From: Paracentrotus lividus
Taxonomy: Eukaryota; Echinodermata; Echinoidea; Camarodonta; Echinidae
Length of the DNA stretch: 64,000 nucleotides
Direction of reading: 5' to 3'
Assembly: GCA_940671915.1 (NCBI GenBank)
Contig: CALNVZ010000641.1
Coordinates: forward strand, 36,757,425 to 36,821,424
In this document: positions 1-12,217 of the stretch, piece by piece
Layout: each line of letters opens with the position of its first letter
How positions within the stretch are numbered: the first letter of the stretch is position 1
Notes under the pieces: model-generated
What the model was told of the DNA's origin: nothing
The model's database searches: none
Seen by the model: the letters and a program-made list of their open reading frames with translations, nothing else
Program-made: the position numbers and the translations under genes

Positions 1-3000
1 AAACGCTATACCTATGAGCCGTAATATACGAAAAATCCAAAATTTTCGCCCAATTATAGCGAAAACCCGTATAACAGTGTTATACCCTACATACTGTACA
101 CTATACTGTATTTGTGACTGACTAGGCTTAATCTTTCAGATTAATGGAACTTTGGGAGCATGATAAAGTTCCAAATGGATTTGATAAACACTACCAAATT
201 TTCTGGTGTAATATAGAAAGGAGCACATGGCGTTAATTGGGGGAGGCAGGTTTATTATTATTAATATTTTCATATATTTTATGAGGAATAACATTGTTCT
301 AATATCCATAGTTTTATTATGCTTTTTTTAACCTAAACGAATATGACATACTAAAATGATTGGATGAGTGTCAATTAAATTATCAAAGAGTATCCGGGGG
401 TGGGTCTGACCAGTTTCACCAGAACCCAAAATTTAGTGGGAAAATTAGAACGGGAATTTTTGTACTTTACTAACCCCCCCCCCCCCCCCCCCGCTACGCC
501 CAGGAAAAAGAAGGGGAAAAGATAAAATCTGAACGGGTGACCGACAAAATTAATTAAATATTTTTACCACCCACATGGTTCTATTTATTTATTATATTTA
601 TTTATTTATTATTCATTCATTATATCATTTGTTTATTCATTCATTCATTCATCATTATTCCTTAATGTCATTATGCTTTTATTTATTCATCATTCATTCA
701 TTCATTATATATATATTCATTCATTTATTCACCGTCATTATTTAATACAGTTGGAACATCTGAAATTAACGAATATTTTCTTTCAAGGGGAATTTCATAT
801 AGTTAAGAAGAAGTTAATCATTGCACGTATGCGTTCAGTGATGGATATACATCAAAATATACTATAATTAAAATATCATATAATGAATGAAAGCGCCGTA
901 AAATATTAAAAACAACAACAACAACAACAACAAGAAGCATACAAATAGATAAATCTATTAAGTTAAATACAAATACTCTCTTTTGAAATTGATGACTCAT
1001 ATATATACCAGAAGGATGATTTCCTTTCACAAACTCACACAAGACCCTCTGGCCTACCCCTGAAGTATGCTTTTGTGTATATCTAATTACGCACCAAAAA
1101 ATGTGGGCGGTCGTTTTTACTTCCCGTGTGTCCTAACAATTCCTTGGGGGTGTCGAACTTTAAAAATCGAATCCAGATTTGGCATCCCCTTCAAGAAGTC
1201 TGATCCGTGCCATATATAAAGGGAATTTAAATATAACACCATTATGGGAAATTTGAATCCACTGTAAGCTCCTTATTAAAGTTCATGGGGCATTTGGGAT
1301 TAAATACTTTACAATAAAACACATTTCAAAAAATGTAATAAAATATACGGCCCTTTTTTTGTCTTTTTATTATCGCTTTTTTACGACATATTAGATTTAA
1401 AGTCATAAAATATGTTCTATATATTTCATTGAGGGAGATAGAGTCATTAAATTTTTTGCCTCAAAATTTTGAACTCATATTTATCCGATAAATAAATTCG
1501 TTTCAAATGAATTATTACGGTGTAACAAAAATGATTACAACTGCTCACAATCTAAACTGGATACTGACCGCAATTTAGAACATGTCGTTAAATTGTCATG
1601 TGACAGGTCGTGTCATTTTTATTTATTGTTTATTTTTATTTATTTTTTAATTTTTATTTAATATTTTATTTATTCATTTATTTTATTTTTTAAAAATTTA
1701 TTTATCTATTTATTATTTATTTTTATTTATTTATTTATTTATTTTTTTTTTTGGGGGGGGGAGTGCGACTGGTTGGACCATGGAACAACAGGGGTGGCAA
1801 AATAAATGAATTTTAATTTTAATCAATTTGTAATCTTAAACCAGTAAAAATTGGGGGAAATTATGTCTTTTCAGGCATTCTGTCCACTGCTAATGAATTG
1901 ACAAAAAAAGAAAAAAAAAAGAGAAGAAGAAAGAAAATAATGAAACTCACCAAAGGCTCTTGGCATCAGGCCCATTTGGATACGCCAACTCCATGTTAAA
2001 TACATTATTATTGGGCCTATGACCGAGCCCGCCCATCATTACCCAAACCTACCAAGTTATCAATGTCCGTGTTTATACAGAATTTGATATGGTGATACAT
2101 TATAAGAGTGTGCCAGTCTCCATAATTTCATATAAGAGGGTCCAGGGGCGAAGTTGTGGCGCTACCCCTATGGATACAAACCATTTTTTACAGAGCCTGA
2201 AGATAATATAACTACTTAAAGTGGCTAATGAAAGCAGGATTCACCGCATGCGCCTAAAAAGCATCACAAGTGGTTTTAAATGAAAAGTAATGAATAAAGC
2301 GTATTTCTTTTTATATAAATCGTCGCAACCTGCTCTTTTCTCTCTCCCACCCCCCTCTCTCTTCTCTCTCCTCTTCATTCGTACAACCATGCTGAGGGCC
2401 AACGTAAGGTGTTGCCCCGCCCCCCCCACCCACTCAGGAGTCAGCATACACACGTATTGCTGTTCCGATTTCTCCGGAAAGGGATATATTTTTTGGCTCA
2501 GGTCAGTTGAAAAATCCCCGAGATATCAATGGAAATAAGGGGTCTTTTAGCTTTTTTTTTTCCAGTGACTATTATAATTGGGATAGTTTTCAATCTGTGA
2601 GGAAAAAATCCTAAATATGGGCCTGAATATGGCCAAAAATTTGTGAAAGGGAGTAATTTTCCTTGCTCCCCCCTCCAAGCCTGTATAGGGGGGTATTTGA
2701 ATGCAGCATTCCCTCAAAAGCCTCTAATTAAGGGTAATTTATGACGGACGTTTCCCCCCGGGGTATCTTAAAAATCTGGAACGAGAATATGTGTAATGTT
2801 GATTCTGAGGGGTGGGGGCGGGGTTATCCCTGATAAGGCGACAATTAAATTTTGAGGTTCATGTCTCTGACTGTCGTCATTTACAAATAACAATCTTTAT
2901 CTGAATCTGATTTGTGGAAGGGGCATGGGGTACAAAAATAAAATCGTCCTTCGCCTTCCAATATTGGTCATCATTATTCAATAAGAGTATTTTAATTACT

Positions 3001-3486
3001 CTTTATGGTATGTATACATACTTAAAGTATCGTTGTTTATACTACAGTGTTGCTATGGGTACATAGAACAATATTAGATAGGACTACTTTTTAGATCTCG
3101 CCAAGTCAGGTCCACACCTCTTGCCCCCTGGGTACTCAGGATTGAATCCAGTGACCGGGGTAATAATAATGTCAAGCATTTTCGATCAGTTCCTAACTGG
3201 GAAAGTGCTATAAGAGACAAAATACTGTTATTATTATTACAGAATAAATATTTACACCATCCTTCTTTTAAATACATTCTAGATATTGGGTATTTAATGG
3301 AGTCGATAGTGGATCTACACTCTATTTTAAACCTGAAGTGTCAATACCCCCTAGTTTGTAAAGTTTGTTGAATGCTAACAACTATCTTACTGGAGAATGT
3401 TCACCTAATACAATGAGCAGACAATAAATATGAATTCATCTTTTAAAAAGATGGTTGATGCTAAGGTTTATAAAAATGTATTTATT
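1..3486. other. AT-rich spacer with simple repeats, no gene seen
   Basis: No coding region is supported in this stretch; all ORFs are short and match nothing I recognise. It holds a C homopolymer near 475-492, ATTT/ATTC-type simple repeats at about 580-735 and 1615-1745 (the latter ending in a T run then a G run), and an AAC trinucleotide run at about 905-932. The rest is unique-looking AT-rich DNA. Confidence 0.6.
580..735. repeat. ATTT/ATTC simple repeat
   Basis: Interspersed TTTA and TTCA tetranucleotide runs are visible directly. The short ORF read through them is a by-product of the repeat. Confidence 0.8.
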
Positions 3487-3489
3487 TAA

Positions 3490-4171
3490 AGGCCCGATCT
3501 CACCGCCCGAACTTTGCTGGAGCGGTCCTGGAGCGATGAAAAAAATTAATCACCGCTCGTTACCGTTCACCACCATTTAACAGAAGTTGGCCACCGCTAA
3601 GGCAACGCCGTATACCGCTGGTCACCGCTGACGGTCTTTCCTACCGCTCCGAAAGTTTTGAGCTGCACAAAATATTGCGAGCGATGAGGAGCGGGCAATT
3701 TTCCGCTCCGGCAAAGTTCACCACCGCTCCAACAACGCTAAATCAAAGTTTGGCACCGCTAGACGCAAGTTGGTGGACGCTTGGGTCCGCTAGGCCAACG
3801 TAGAAATCTTGAACGCTAGACCACCGCTGCTTCGCAGAAACTTTGGTGGAGCGGTTTTAAGTGTTATACTAGCGGACACGGGATTTCTAGAACGGTGTCG
3901 GGCGTTGAAACAGCGATCCGTTGCGGTGATGAACTTTGGTTTGGCGTTGGTATAGAGGTGTCGGAGCTAAACCAACGCTCGCTACCGCTAGCTACCGCTC
4001 GCTACTGTTAAACCAACGCTATAGCAACGCCGGTTTTAGCGGTGCACCGCTAAGGCAACGCCCGTGTTTTTTTATTGTTTTTCCCATTTCGTGCGCGGTG
4101 TTGAAATTTGGCCCCCTCTCCCTACCGTTCAAGGACCGCTCCAACAAAGTTCGGGCGGTGAGACCGGGCCT
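3490..4171. mobile_element. TIR element, PIF/Harbinger-like MITE with CCGCT-rich interior
   Basis: The two ends are near-perfect inverted repeats of about 40 bp. The left end starts AGGCCCGATCTCACCGCCCG and the right end is its reverse complement with few changes. It is flanked by TAA (3487-3489 and 4172-4174), which can also be read as TTAA at 3486-3489 and 4171-4174. A 3-bp TWA duplication fits PIF/Harbinger and TTAA fits piggyBac-like elements; the ends also resemble those at 15213 and 17679, which favours Harbinger. The 682-bp interior is full of CCGCT/AGCGG words on both strands and carries no transposase, so it is non-autonomous. The 85-residue ORF over its right half is not a gene. Confidence 0.82.
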
Positions 4172-4174
4172 TAA

Positions 4175-5096
4175 CAAATTTGTCAAACGTTAGAATACTG
4201 TGGAAAGTTGTTATAACAACCATGGAAATTTCCTGGTTATATCAGGAATCGCTTTATATCAGGGTACAAAACAAAAGAATATGAAGAACTTGGACTTCAG
4301 GAATCTCATTATATGAGACCTCTCTACAACAGGTTTCCACTGCAGTATCAATATAACATGTGCTATTAAAAGAGTCTTAGGTTTTCTTGCGAACAGAAGA
4401 ACAGAAATAGAAGAACAGGGTAAACCAAAAACAATTCATCTGTATGGGCATTGTAGCTATCTTAATGTATTATGTTTTGTAGGTAAGAGGGAGACTAATG
4501 GATCCAAATGCGGTCCGTTGATTGTCTCGTTATCAATCTGAAATGCTAACTTTTGAGGTAGGGGTTAGAGATCATTAGAAGTAAAATGTTAAATGTTGTA
4601 TGTATCTGCAATTTTATCAAAATGTAAAATAACTTTACTGTTATAAGTCCAATTTCAGCCAAATTATGATGGAAGCACGAAGAGGGCATGACACATTATT
4701 TTGATCACCTTGTTTTTCTGTTATGGCATTTTGATCACAAGACAGGTTAAAGTTCTTCAAGTTATTTATTACTTTACCAATTACTTGACTATATATGAAG
4801 TGTCTGAATGAATGCCCAAAGGCTATACTTACGTTTTAACAAATTGTGACTGTTTTTTCAACATTCAAAATGAACTTTGTAGTGAAACATTGTATAACCT
4901 ATTAAAAATGCTTAACAACAAATGAAGTCTACATATATGTGCGTATTTCAACTTAAGCAACAGTGAGCACCTCATGTTAAAAGTTTATGATTTGTTTGAA
5001 CTTAGTTTTTTATTCATAATAAGTAGTAACTCGTATCCTATCTAGTGTACCAAATTAATTCCTTTTCTCCCCCATGGATGACTGAGCACCTGGGCT
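4175..5096. other. Intergenic, nothing recognised
   Basis: AT-rich sequence with no convincing ORF, RNA gene or repeat structure that I can see. Confidence 0.5.
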
Positions 5097-5100
5097 TTAA

Positions 5101-5284
5101 AGGGCCTATCTTACTGGCCATGAGATATGTTCAGGACTAGTTTGCGACTCCTGGTTTTTTTTAGTGATGGTGACATCGCCATAATGTCTCCTGAGTCTCT
5201 GAGAAGTCTCCTCAAGTGGTGAGTGTGCAGGACATTTCTTGTCTCCCGAGTCACAGCAACTTCTACTCTGGTGAGATAGGACCT
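5101..5284. mobile_element. Short TIR element (MITE) flanked by TTAA
   Basis: The left end AGGGCCTATCTTACTGG pairs with the right end, which reads CTGGTGAGATAGGACCT on the plus strand. TTAA lies on both sides (5097-5100, 5285-5288). The 184-bp interior has imperfect inverted words around CTCCTGAGTCTCTGAGAAG. The terminal AGGGCCT is shared with the elements at 3490 and 17679. The 88-residue minus-strand ORF over it is spurious. Confidence 0.65.
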
Positions 5285-5736
5285 TTAAAAATCTGTGTCG
5301 AAATTGGCTTGTACCAACATTTGGCAAAAGCACACCATGCCTTTCAATAGTTCTAGTAAACTTTTGTCCCATGATAGTTGACTCAAGGCCTTTTCTTCTA
5401 CAATGAATGATTGCTCAAGCCATTTGTTAACTATATTCAAACTTGATATATAAAGCTATTTTGATAGAGGTTTTTTTTTTTCTAGCCCAAAGAGCTCAAT
5501 CATTTATGGTAGTACAGGTAAGAATTTGGTAAAACTGAACAGAATATGAGTTACTCATTAACATGACACAAAAAAGAAGATAAAGGAAATTATAAATGTT
5601 AAGTATGAGGACCTCAAAGTTGGACATAAAAACAGGTTGTTTAAACTTTTAAACAACAAGAGTGTTAAATTTTAAAACAACGCTGTGCGATTCTTGTTTA
5701 AGATTTTAAACAACTTGTTTAATTTTTTCTAACAGT
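5285..5736. other. Intergenic with TTTAAACAAC-rich block
   Basis: No gene. Positions 5630-5735 carry repeated TTTAAACAA words in both orientations and end in CTAACAGTGTA. A similar block lies at 35995-36190 and also ends in CTAACAGTG, so this may be a small degenerate inverted-repeat element; its left end is not clear. Confidence 0.4.
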
Positions 5737-6908
5737 GTATGGTTTGAAATATTATATTTCACATGACATAAGTTGAGCTCAGAAAGAGGTAAGATGCACT
5801 TTAAAAGATAACGGGGAAAATATTCTAAGTGTTCCAATGTCAATATCAATGAAAATGTATCAATACATTGAACCAATGCAGGGTATGTAAATGGACAACA
5901 AACGTTGAAAGGATTCTTGAGTAACATGTGATATATCAACTTTCAGTTTTATTATATGATTGTAAAGATTCGAAACAATCGATTTTATTGTTATAAACAA
6001 TTGCATAACTTTGTTTCAAGATATTACACATGCTGGCGGTATTAACCCAGTTAAAAAAGAACATGTTTTCAATTTTATTTGATGTTTCACATTTAAGGGT
6101 ATTCCTTGAATGATGCAAATATATCCAATAAATCATCAAAGTGATTATTTACTTTTTATTTGCAATATTTTCTTTTTCATTTTACATCATTTTCACGAGA
6201 TAGTAAATAGATATAATTATGGAATCTGTCACAATCACATATTTTTTAATGTAGGCCTGCATTGTACAATTAAAGAGAACTGGCTTAAATTCTTTTTTTT
6301 TCCCCAATCATTTAAAAATTTAATTCAGAGCAATATCATCACTCAATATTATTTGTTTGATCCTTGACACCCTTATTTTTAAGGTGAAGATAGCCAGTGT
6401 GTAATGAGCAGGTATTTCATCAAGTTGTTCGTAAAGTTACGAACAACCTTAAGAAAGAATGGTGATCAGTTATTGGGCTAAATGATTTATAATATGATTC
6501 TTATAGCACCCAAGAACATGTTCCACTTGTTCTTAAAGTCATGCGTAACTTTAGGAAGAACTTGGTGAAACACCCTTATGCATGGTTTTATGTGTGTCCG
6601 AGAATAATGTGTACCCAAATTTGAAAGCTTCATAGATGTATTAAAGCCCATGCGAACCAGCAGCCTTGTACAGCTCCATCTCAAGTCTTAAACCACTTTA
6701 AGGGGAAGTTCACTCTGGAATTTGATTGCTTTTAATATAGAAAAATAAATATAAGTCATGATGAGTGAAGGTTTCAAGAAAATCGACCAAAAAATAACGA
6801 AGATATAACTATCTAAACTTTTGATTATGTGACGTCACGTAGCGCGAGCTACTGTCCAATGTACTGTGTGTGTAAATTCTATAAATTTGTCTTGTCTCAT
6901 TGTTCTTG
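5737..6908 (+). repeat. Duplicated segment A, copy 1
   Basis: This stretch is repeated, broken by insertions, at 24985-25200, 26715-26826 and 30790-31182. Shared landmarks are TTGAGCTCAGAAAGAGGTAA, GCAATATCATCACTCAATAT, AGCCCATGCGAACCAGCAGC and TTTTGATTATGTGACGTCAC. Copy 2 runs to about 570 bp upstream of the BTB gene at 31753. A short perfect hairpin, TTGTTCGTAA and its complement, sits at about 6425-6447 in this copy only. Confidence 0.8.
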
Positions 6909-7560
6909 ATAATAGAATGATAATAGAAGAGGAAGTAAGACGAAACAGGCAAAGAAATTTATGACAAATAATAAAAGAAAAGATGAAAGAAGGATATACT
7001 AAATTATAGAAGAGAAGAGGAAGTAAGACGAAACAGGCAAAGAAATTTATGACAAATAATAAAAGAAAAGATGAAAGAAGGATATACTAAATTATAGAAG
7101 AGAAGAGGAAGTAAGACGAAACAGGCAAAGAAATTTATGACAAATAATAAAAGAAAAGATGAAAGAAGGATATACTAAATTATAGAAGAGAAGAGGAAGT
7201 AAGACGAAACAGTCAAAGAAATTTATGACAAATAATAAAATAAAAGATAAAAGAAGGATAAAACAAAGAAGTACATAATAAATGAAAGAAAAGAAGATGA
7301 AAGAGGAGCAAAACAAAGAAATACATTAATGCTAAAAGAAAAGAGGAAAGAAAGGAAAAAAAAACTAATATTTAATTTGATGCAGCTGTAGAGCTTTCTT
7401 TGTTCAGGAACTTTATTTCGTGACTGTACTTATCTAATTCATTGTATAAGTTGAAACAAACATTCTTTGACCACGATGACCAAATAAAAAGGGATAGTTT
7501 AATTGTCCCCCCCCCCCCCTGTCACGATTTCAATGCCAAGTTCTACAAAATGGAGTGTAT
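6909..7560 (+). repeat. Duplicated segment B, copy 1, with internal 88-bp tandem repeat
   Basis: It matches 23755-24262 (shared CTTTGACC then ATGACCAAATAAAAAGGGA near the right end). Copy 1 contains about four near-identical 88-bp units from about 6926 to 7280, each with AAGTAAGACGAAACAGGCAA; copy 2 has only diverged remnants, so the tandem expansion is recent. The purine-rich strand gives Phe-rich minus-strand ORFs with no meaning. Confidence 0.75.
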
Positions 7561-7686
7561 CAGCAAAAAAACAAAACAAAACAAAGCAAAACAAACAAAC
7601 TTTCGGCTAATTTAATATGATAATTAATACACTTAAGAAAAAAAAAATGAGAAGAAATTCAAATTTCAAATTCAAATTCAATTTAT

Positions 7687-7897
7687 GATGATCCCGAGTT
7701 TGGGTATAACAATTTTGCAAGCGGGACGCACTGTATCACCTTGTATGCAGATATCAGCAACTGCTCAAGGCGCTTTGAAGTTTACAAGTTAACACACACT
7801 TTCGAAAGTCTATTTGCCAAACCTAATATCTATTGCAACTTCAAAATGAACATAAACAGGTTTATGAAAATACAGGTTTATGGGAGTTCAGCTTTTA

Positions 7898-7944
<47 letters not shown>

Positions 7945-10900
7945 GGGGGGGGGGTTGATTTTTAGTTTCTCTTCTGTACAAAATTTATTGAAGCTCTTTC
8001 GATTTCGGTTTTTTTTATTTCCTGGCTTTTTTCAGCCTTATTCAGCAATTTTATATTTGTCACCCACGCATACAATAAATGAATTAACAAGGCAAAACAC
8101 AGTAAAGCGGATAGTTCCCATATTTCAACAATCCTAATGGTGGGCCACAACAAAGTGAATGGATTGAAAAACATAAAGAAATAATACAACAATGAATAAG
8201 GATCATATTTGTAGCTGGCTATTATCAAGAGGATTGCAGTGTTGTAGTTTCTGTAAGAATCCCCACTGAAATACCCGTGGAAAGTGTAACAACACGCAGA
8301 AAAGAAATGAGAAATCATGACAGAAAAGAGGAAAGAGATACAAATTTACATTAAGAAATAATAGAAGAAAGATGAAAAGGCAAAGAAATATTCCAAATTA
8401 CAGATACAGCTGTGTGTTAGTTTCGCGGAGAAAGAAAAAATTATTTTGATTCACATTAAGATAAATTTATCATAGATTGAATCCAATAACTGTTAATAAA
8501 GCAAATTATAGTACTGAAATCTCGTTTAGTGTCTTTTATTTCATAATATAAGGATAAAAAAAGATAAGTCGGGACCGTCTCAGGTAGCGTCACGTGGAAA
8601 ACCAATGGGATTCTCTTTGTGGGGGTTACACACAGATGTCGCACTAATTCACGCGTAACCTCGGGCGTGCGAACTTGTCAGCAGAGTCTAAACGGCAGTT
8701 GGATTGCCTTATATTCAAACTTTATAAATGAAATTCATCGGAAATATTGAAAGGAATGTCACAAGATCTCTCACACATACTTTTAGTGCAATAAGGACAC
8801 ATGTAACTACATTTGATCGGTTTTGTGCAATTCCTTTTTTGCTACCAAAACTATACACCAGGTTTAAAGGTCACACACAAGATATAATATTTAATATGAT
8901 GATCCCGAGTTGGGTATAACAATTTGCAAGGGGACCACTGTACACCTTGTATGCAGATATCAGCAACTGCTCAGGCGCTTTGAAGTTTACAAGTTAACAC
9001 ACACTTTCTAAAGTCTATTTGCCAAACCTAATATCTATATATTGCAACTTCAAAATGAACATAACTAGGTTTATGGGAGTTCAGCTTTAAGCATTTTTTT
9101 TTTTGGGGGGGGGGGGTGGTTGATTTCAGTTTCTCCTCTGTACAAAATTTTTGAAGTCTCTTCATTTCGATTTAATTTTTTCCTGGTTTTTTTTCAGCCT
9201 TATTCAGCAATTTTATATTGTCACCACGCATACAATAAATAATGTAACAAGGCAAAACACAGTAAAGCGGATAGTTCCCATATTTCAACAATCCTAATGG
9301 TGGGCCACAAAAGTGAATGGATTGAAAACATAAAGAAATAATACAACAATGAATAAGGATCATATTTGTAGCTGGCTATTATCAAGAGGATTTGCAGTGT
9401 TGGTAGTTTCGCTAGAATCCCCACTGGAAATACCCGGTGAAAAGTGTAACGAACACGCAGAAAAGAAATGAGAAATCATGACAGAAAAGAGGAAAGAGAT
9501 ACAAATTAATACATAAAAATAATAGAAGAAAGATGAAAAGGGCAAAGAAATATTTCCAAATTTACAGATACAGCTGTGGTGTATAGTTTCGGGAGAAAGA
9601 AAATTTATTTTGATTCACATTAAGATAAATTATCATAGATTGAATCCAATAACTGTAATAAAGCAAAATATAGTACTTGAAACTCGTTTTAGTGTTCTTT
9701 ATTTTCATATATAAGGAATAAAAAATAAGTCGGGACCCGTTTCAGGTTAGCGCTCACGTGGAAAACCAATGGTGATTCTCTTGTGTGGGGTTACACACAG
9801 ATCGTTCGCACTAATTCACGCCCGTAACCTCGGGCGTGCGAACTTGTCAGCAGAGGTCTAAACGGCAGTTGGATTGCGCTATATTCAAACTTTATAAATG
9901 AAATTCATCGGAAATATTGAAAAATAGGTCACAAGATCTCTCACACATATCTTTTAGTGCAATAGGACAACATGTAACTACATTTGATTCGGTTTTGTGC
10001 AATTCCTTTTTTGCTACCAAAACTATACACCAGCGTTTAAAGTCACACAAGATATTAATTTTAATATGATGATCCCGAGTTTGGGTAAACAATTTTGCAA
10101 GCGGACGCACTGTATCACCTTGTATGCAATATCAGCAACTGCTCAAGCGCTTTGAGTTTACAAGTTAACACACACTTTCTAAAGTCTATTTGCCAAACCT
10201 TACTATATATTGCAACTTCAAAATGAAACATAAACAGGTTTATGGGAGTTCAGCTTTTAAGCATTTTTTTTTTTTTTTGGGGGGGGGGGGTGGTTGATTT
10301 TCAGTTTCTCCTCTGTACAAAATTTTATGAAGCTCTTTCTTATTTAATTTTCTGGTTTTTTTTCAGCCTTATTCAGCAATTTTATATTGTCACCCACGCA
10401 TACAATAAATAATGTAAAAAAGCAAAGCACAGTAAAGCGGATAGTTCCATATTTCAACCAATCCTAATGGTGGCCACAAACAAAGTGAATGGATTGAAAC
10501 ATAAAGAAATAATACAACAATGAATAAGGATCATATTTGTAGGGCTATTATCAAGAGGATTTGCAGTGTTGGTAGTTTCTGCTAGGAATCCCCACTGGAA
10601 ATACCCCTGAAAAGTGTAACGAACACGCAGAAAAGAAATGAGAAATCATGACAGAAAAGAGGAAAGAGATACAAATTAATACATAAGAAATAATAGAAGA
10701 AAGATGAAAAGGGCAAAGAAATATTCCAAATTTACAGATACAGCTGTGGTGTATAGTTTCGGGAGAAAGAAAAATTTATTTTGATTCACATTAAGATAAA
10801 TTATCATAGATTGAATCCAATAACTGTAATAAAGCAAATTATAGTACTTGAAATCTCGTTTTAGTGTCTTTATTTCATAATATAAGGATAAAAAAAGATA

Positions 10901-12217
10901 AGTCGGGGACCCGTTTCAGGTTAGCGCTCACGTGGAAAACCAATGGGGATTCTCTTGTGTGGGGGTTACACACAGATCGTTCGCACTAATTCACGCCGTA
11001 ACCTCGGGCGTGCGAACTTGTCAGCAGAGGTCTAAACGGCAGTTGGATTGCGCTATATTCAAACTTTATAAATGAAATTCATCGGAAATATTGAAAGGAA
11101 TGTCACAAGATCTCTCACACATATCTTTTAGTGCAATAAGGACAACATGTAACTACATTTGATCGGTTTTGTGCCAATTCCTTTTTTGCTACCAAAACTA
11201 TACACCAGGTTTAAAGGTCACACAAGATATTAATTTTAATATGATGATCCCGAGTTTGGGTATAACAATTTTGCAAGCGGGACGCACTGTATCACCTTGT
11301 ATGCAGATATCAGCAACTGCTCAAGGCGCTTTGAAGTTTACAAGTTAACACACACTTTCTAAAGTCTATTTGCCAAACCTAATATCTATATATTGCAACT
11401 TCAAAATGAACATAAACAGGTTTATGGGAGTTCAGCTTTTAAGCATTTTTTTTTTTTTGGGGGGGGGTGGTTGATTTTCAGTTTCTCCTCTGTACAAAAT
11501 TTATTGAAGCTCTTTCGATTTAATTTTTTTCCTGGTTTTTTTTTCAGCCTTATTCAGCAATTTTATATTTGTCACCCACGCATACAATAAATAATGTAAA
11601 AAGGCAAAGCACAGTAAAGCGGATAGTTCCCATATTTCAACAATCCTAATGGTGGGCCACAACAAAGTGAATGGATTGAAAACATAAAGAAATAATACAA
11701 CAATGAATAAGGATCATATTTGTAGCTGGCTATTATCAAGAGGATTTGCAGTGTTGGTAGTTTCTGCTAGGAATCCCCACTGGAAATACCCGGTGAAAAG
11801 TGTAACGAACACGCAGAAAAGAAATGAGAAATCATGACAGAAAAGAGGAAAGAGATACAAATTAATACATAAGAAATAATAGAAAAGAAATATTCCAAAT
11901 TTACAGATACAGCTAAAAAAAAAAGAATATTAAAGGTCACACAAGATATGAATTTTAATATGATGATCCCGAGTTTGGGTATAACAATTTTGCAAGCGGG
12001 ACGCACTGTACTATATCAGCAACTGCTCAAGGCGCTTTGAAGTTTACAAGTTAACACACACTTTTGAAAGTCTATTTGCCAAACCTAATATCTATTGCAA
12101 CTTCAAAATGAACATAAACAGGTTTATGGGAGTTCAGCTTTTAAGCATTTTTTATTTTTTTTTTTTGTGGGGGGGGGGTTGATTTTTAGTTTCTCCTCTG
12201 TATAAAATTTATTGAAG
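7687..12217 (+). repeat. Tandem array with about 1.17-1.21 kb unit, 3 full and 2 partial copies
   Basis: Units start at 7687, 8898, 10068, 11243 and 11962, taking GATGATCCCGAGT as the landmark. Spacings are 1211, 1170, 1175 and 719; the fourth unit has an internal deletion. Each full unit has a T run followed by a G run, a block C (GTGGGCCACAACAAAGTGAA to GAACACGCAG) and a stretch with CCTCGGGCGTGCGAACTTGT. Copies differ largely by single-base insertions and deletions, so ORFs open in one copy are broken in the next. A further unit is recognisable, split by insertions, from 14422 to about 23780. Confidence 0.88.

Noticed and set aside
7962..8318. 118-codon minus-strand ORF, membrane-protein-like, recurring near 9.2-9.5, 11.8 and 23.3-23.7 kb
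   Set aside because: It is read across the tandem unit and is frameshifted in every other copy; hydrophobicity follows from T-rich complement. If re-polishing removed the indels it would deserve another look.
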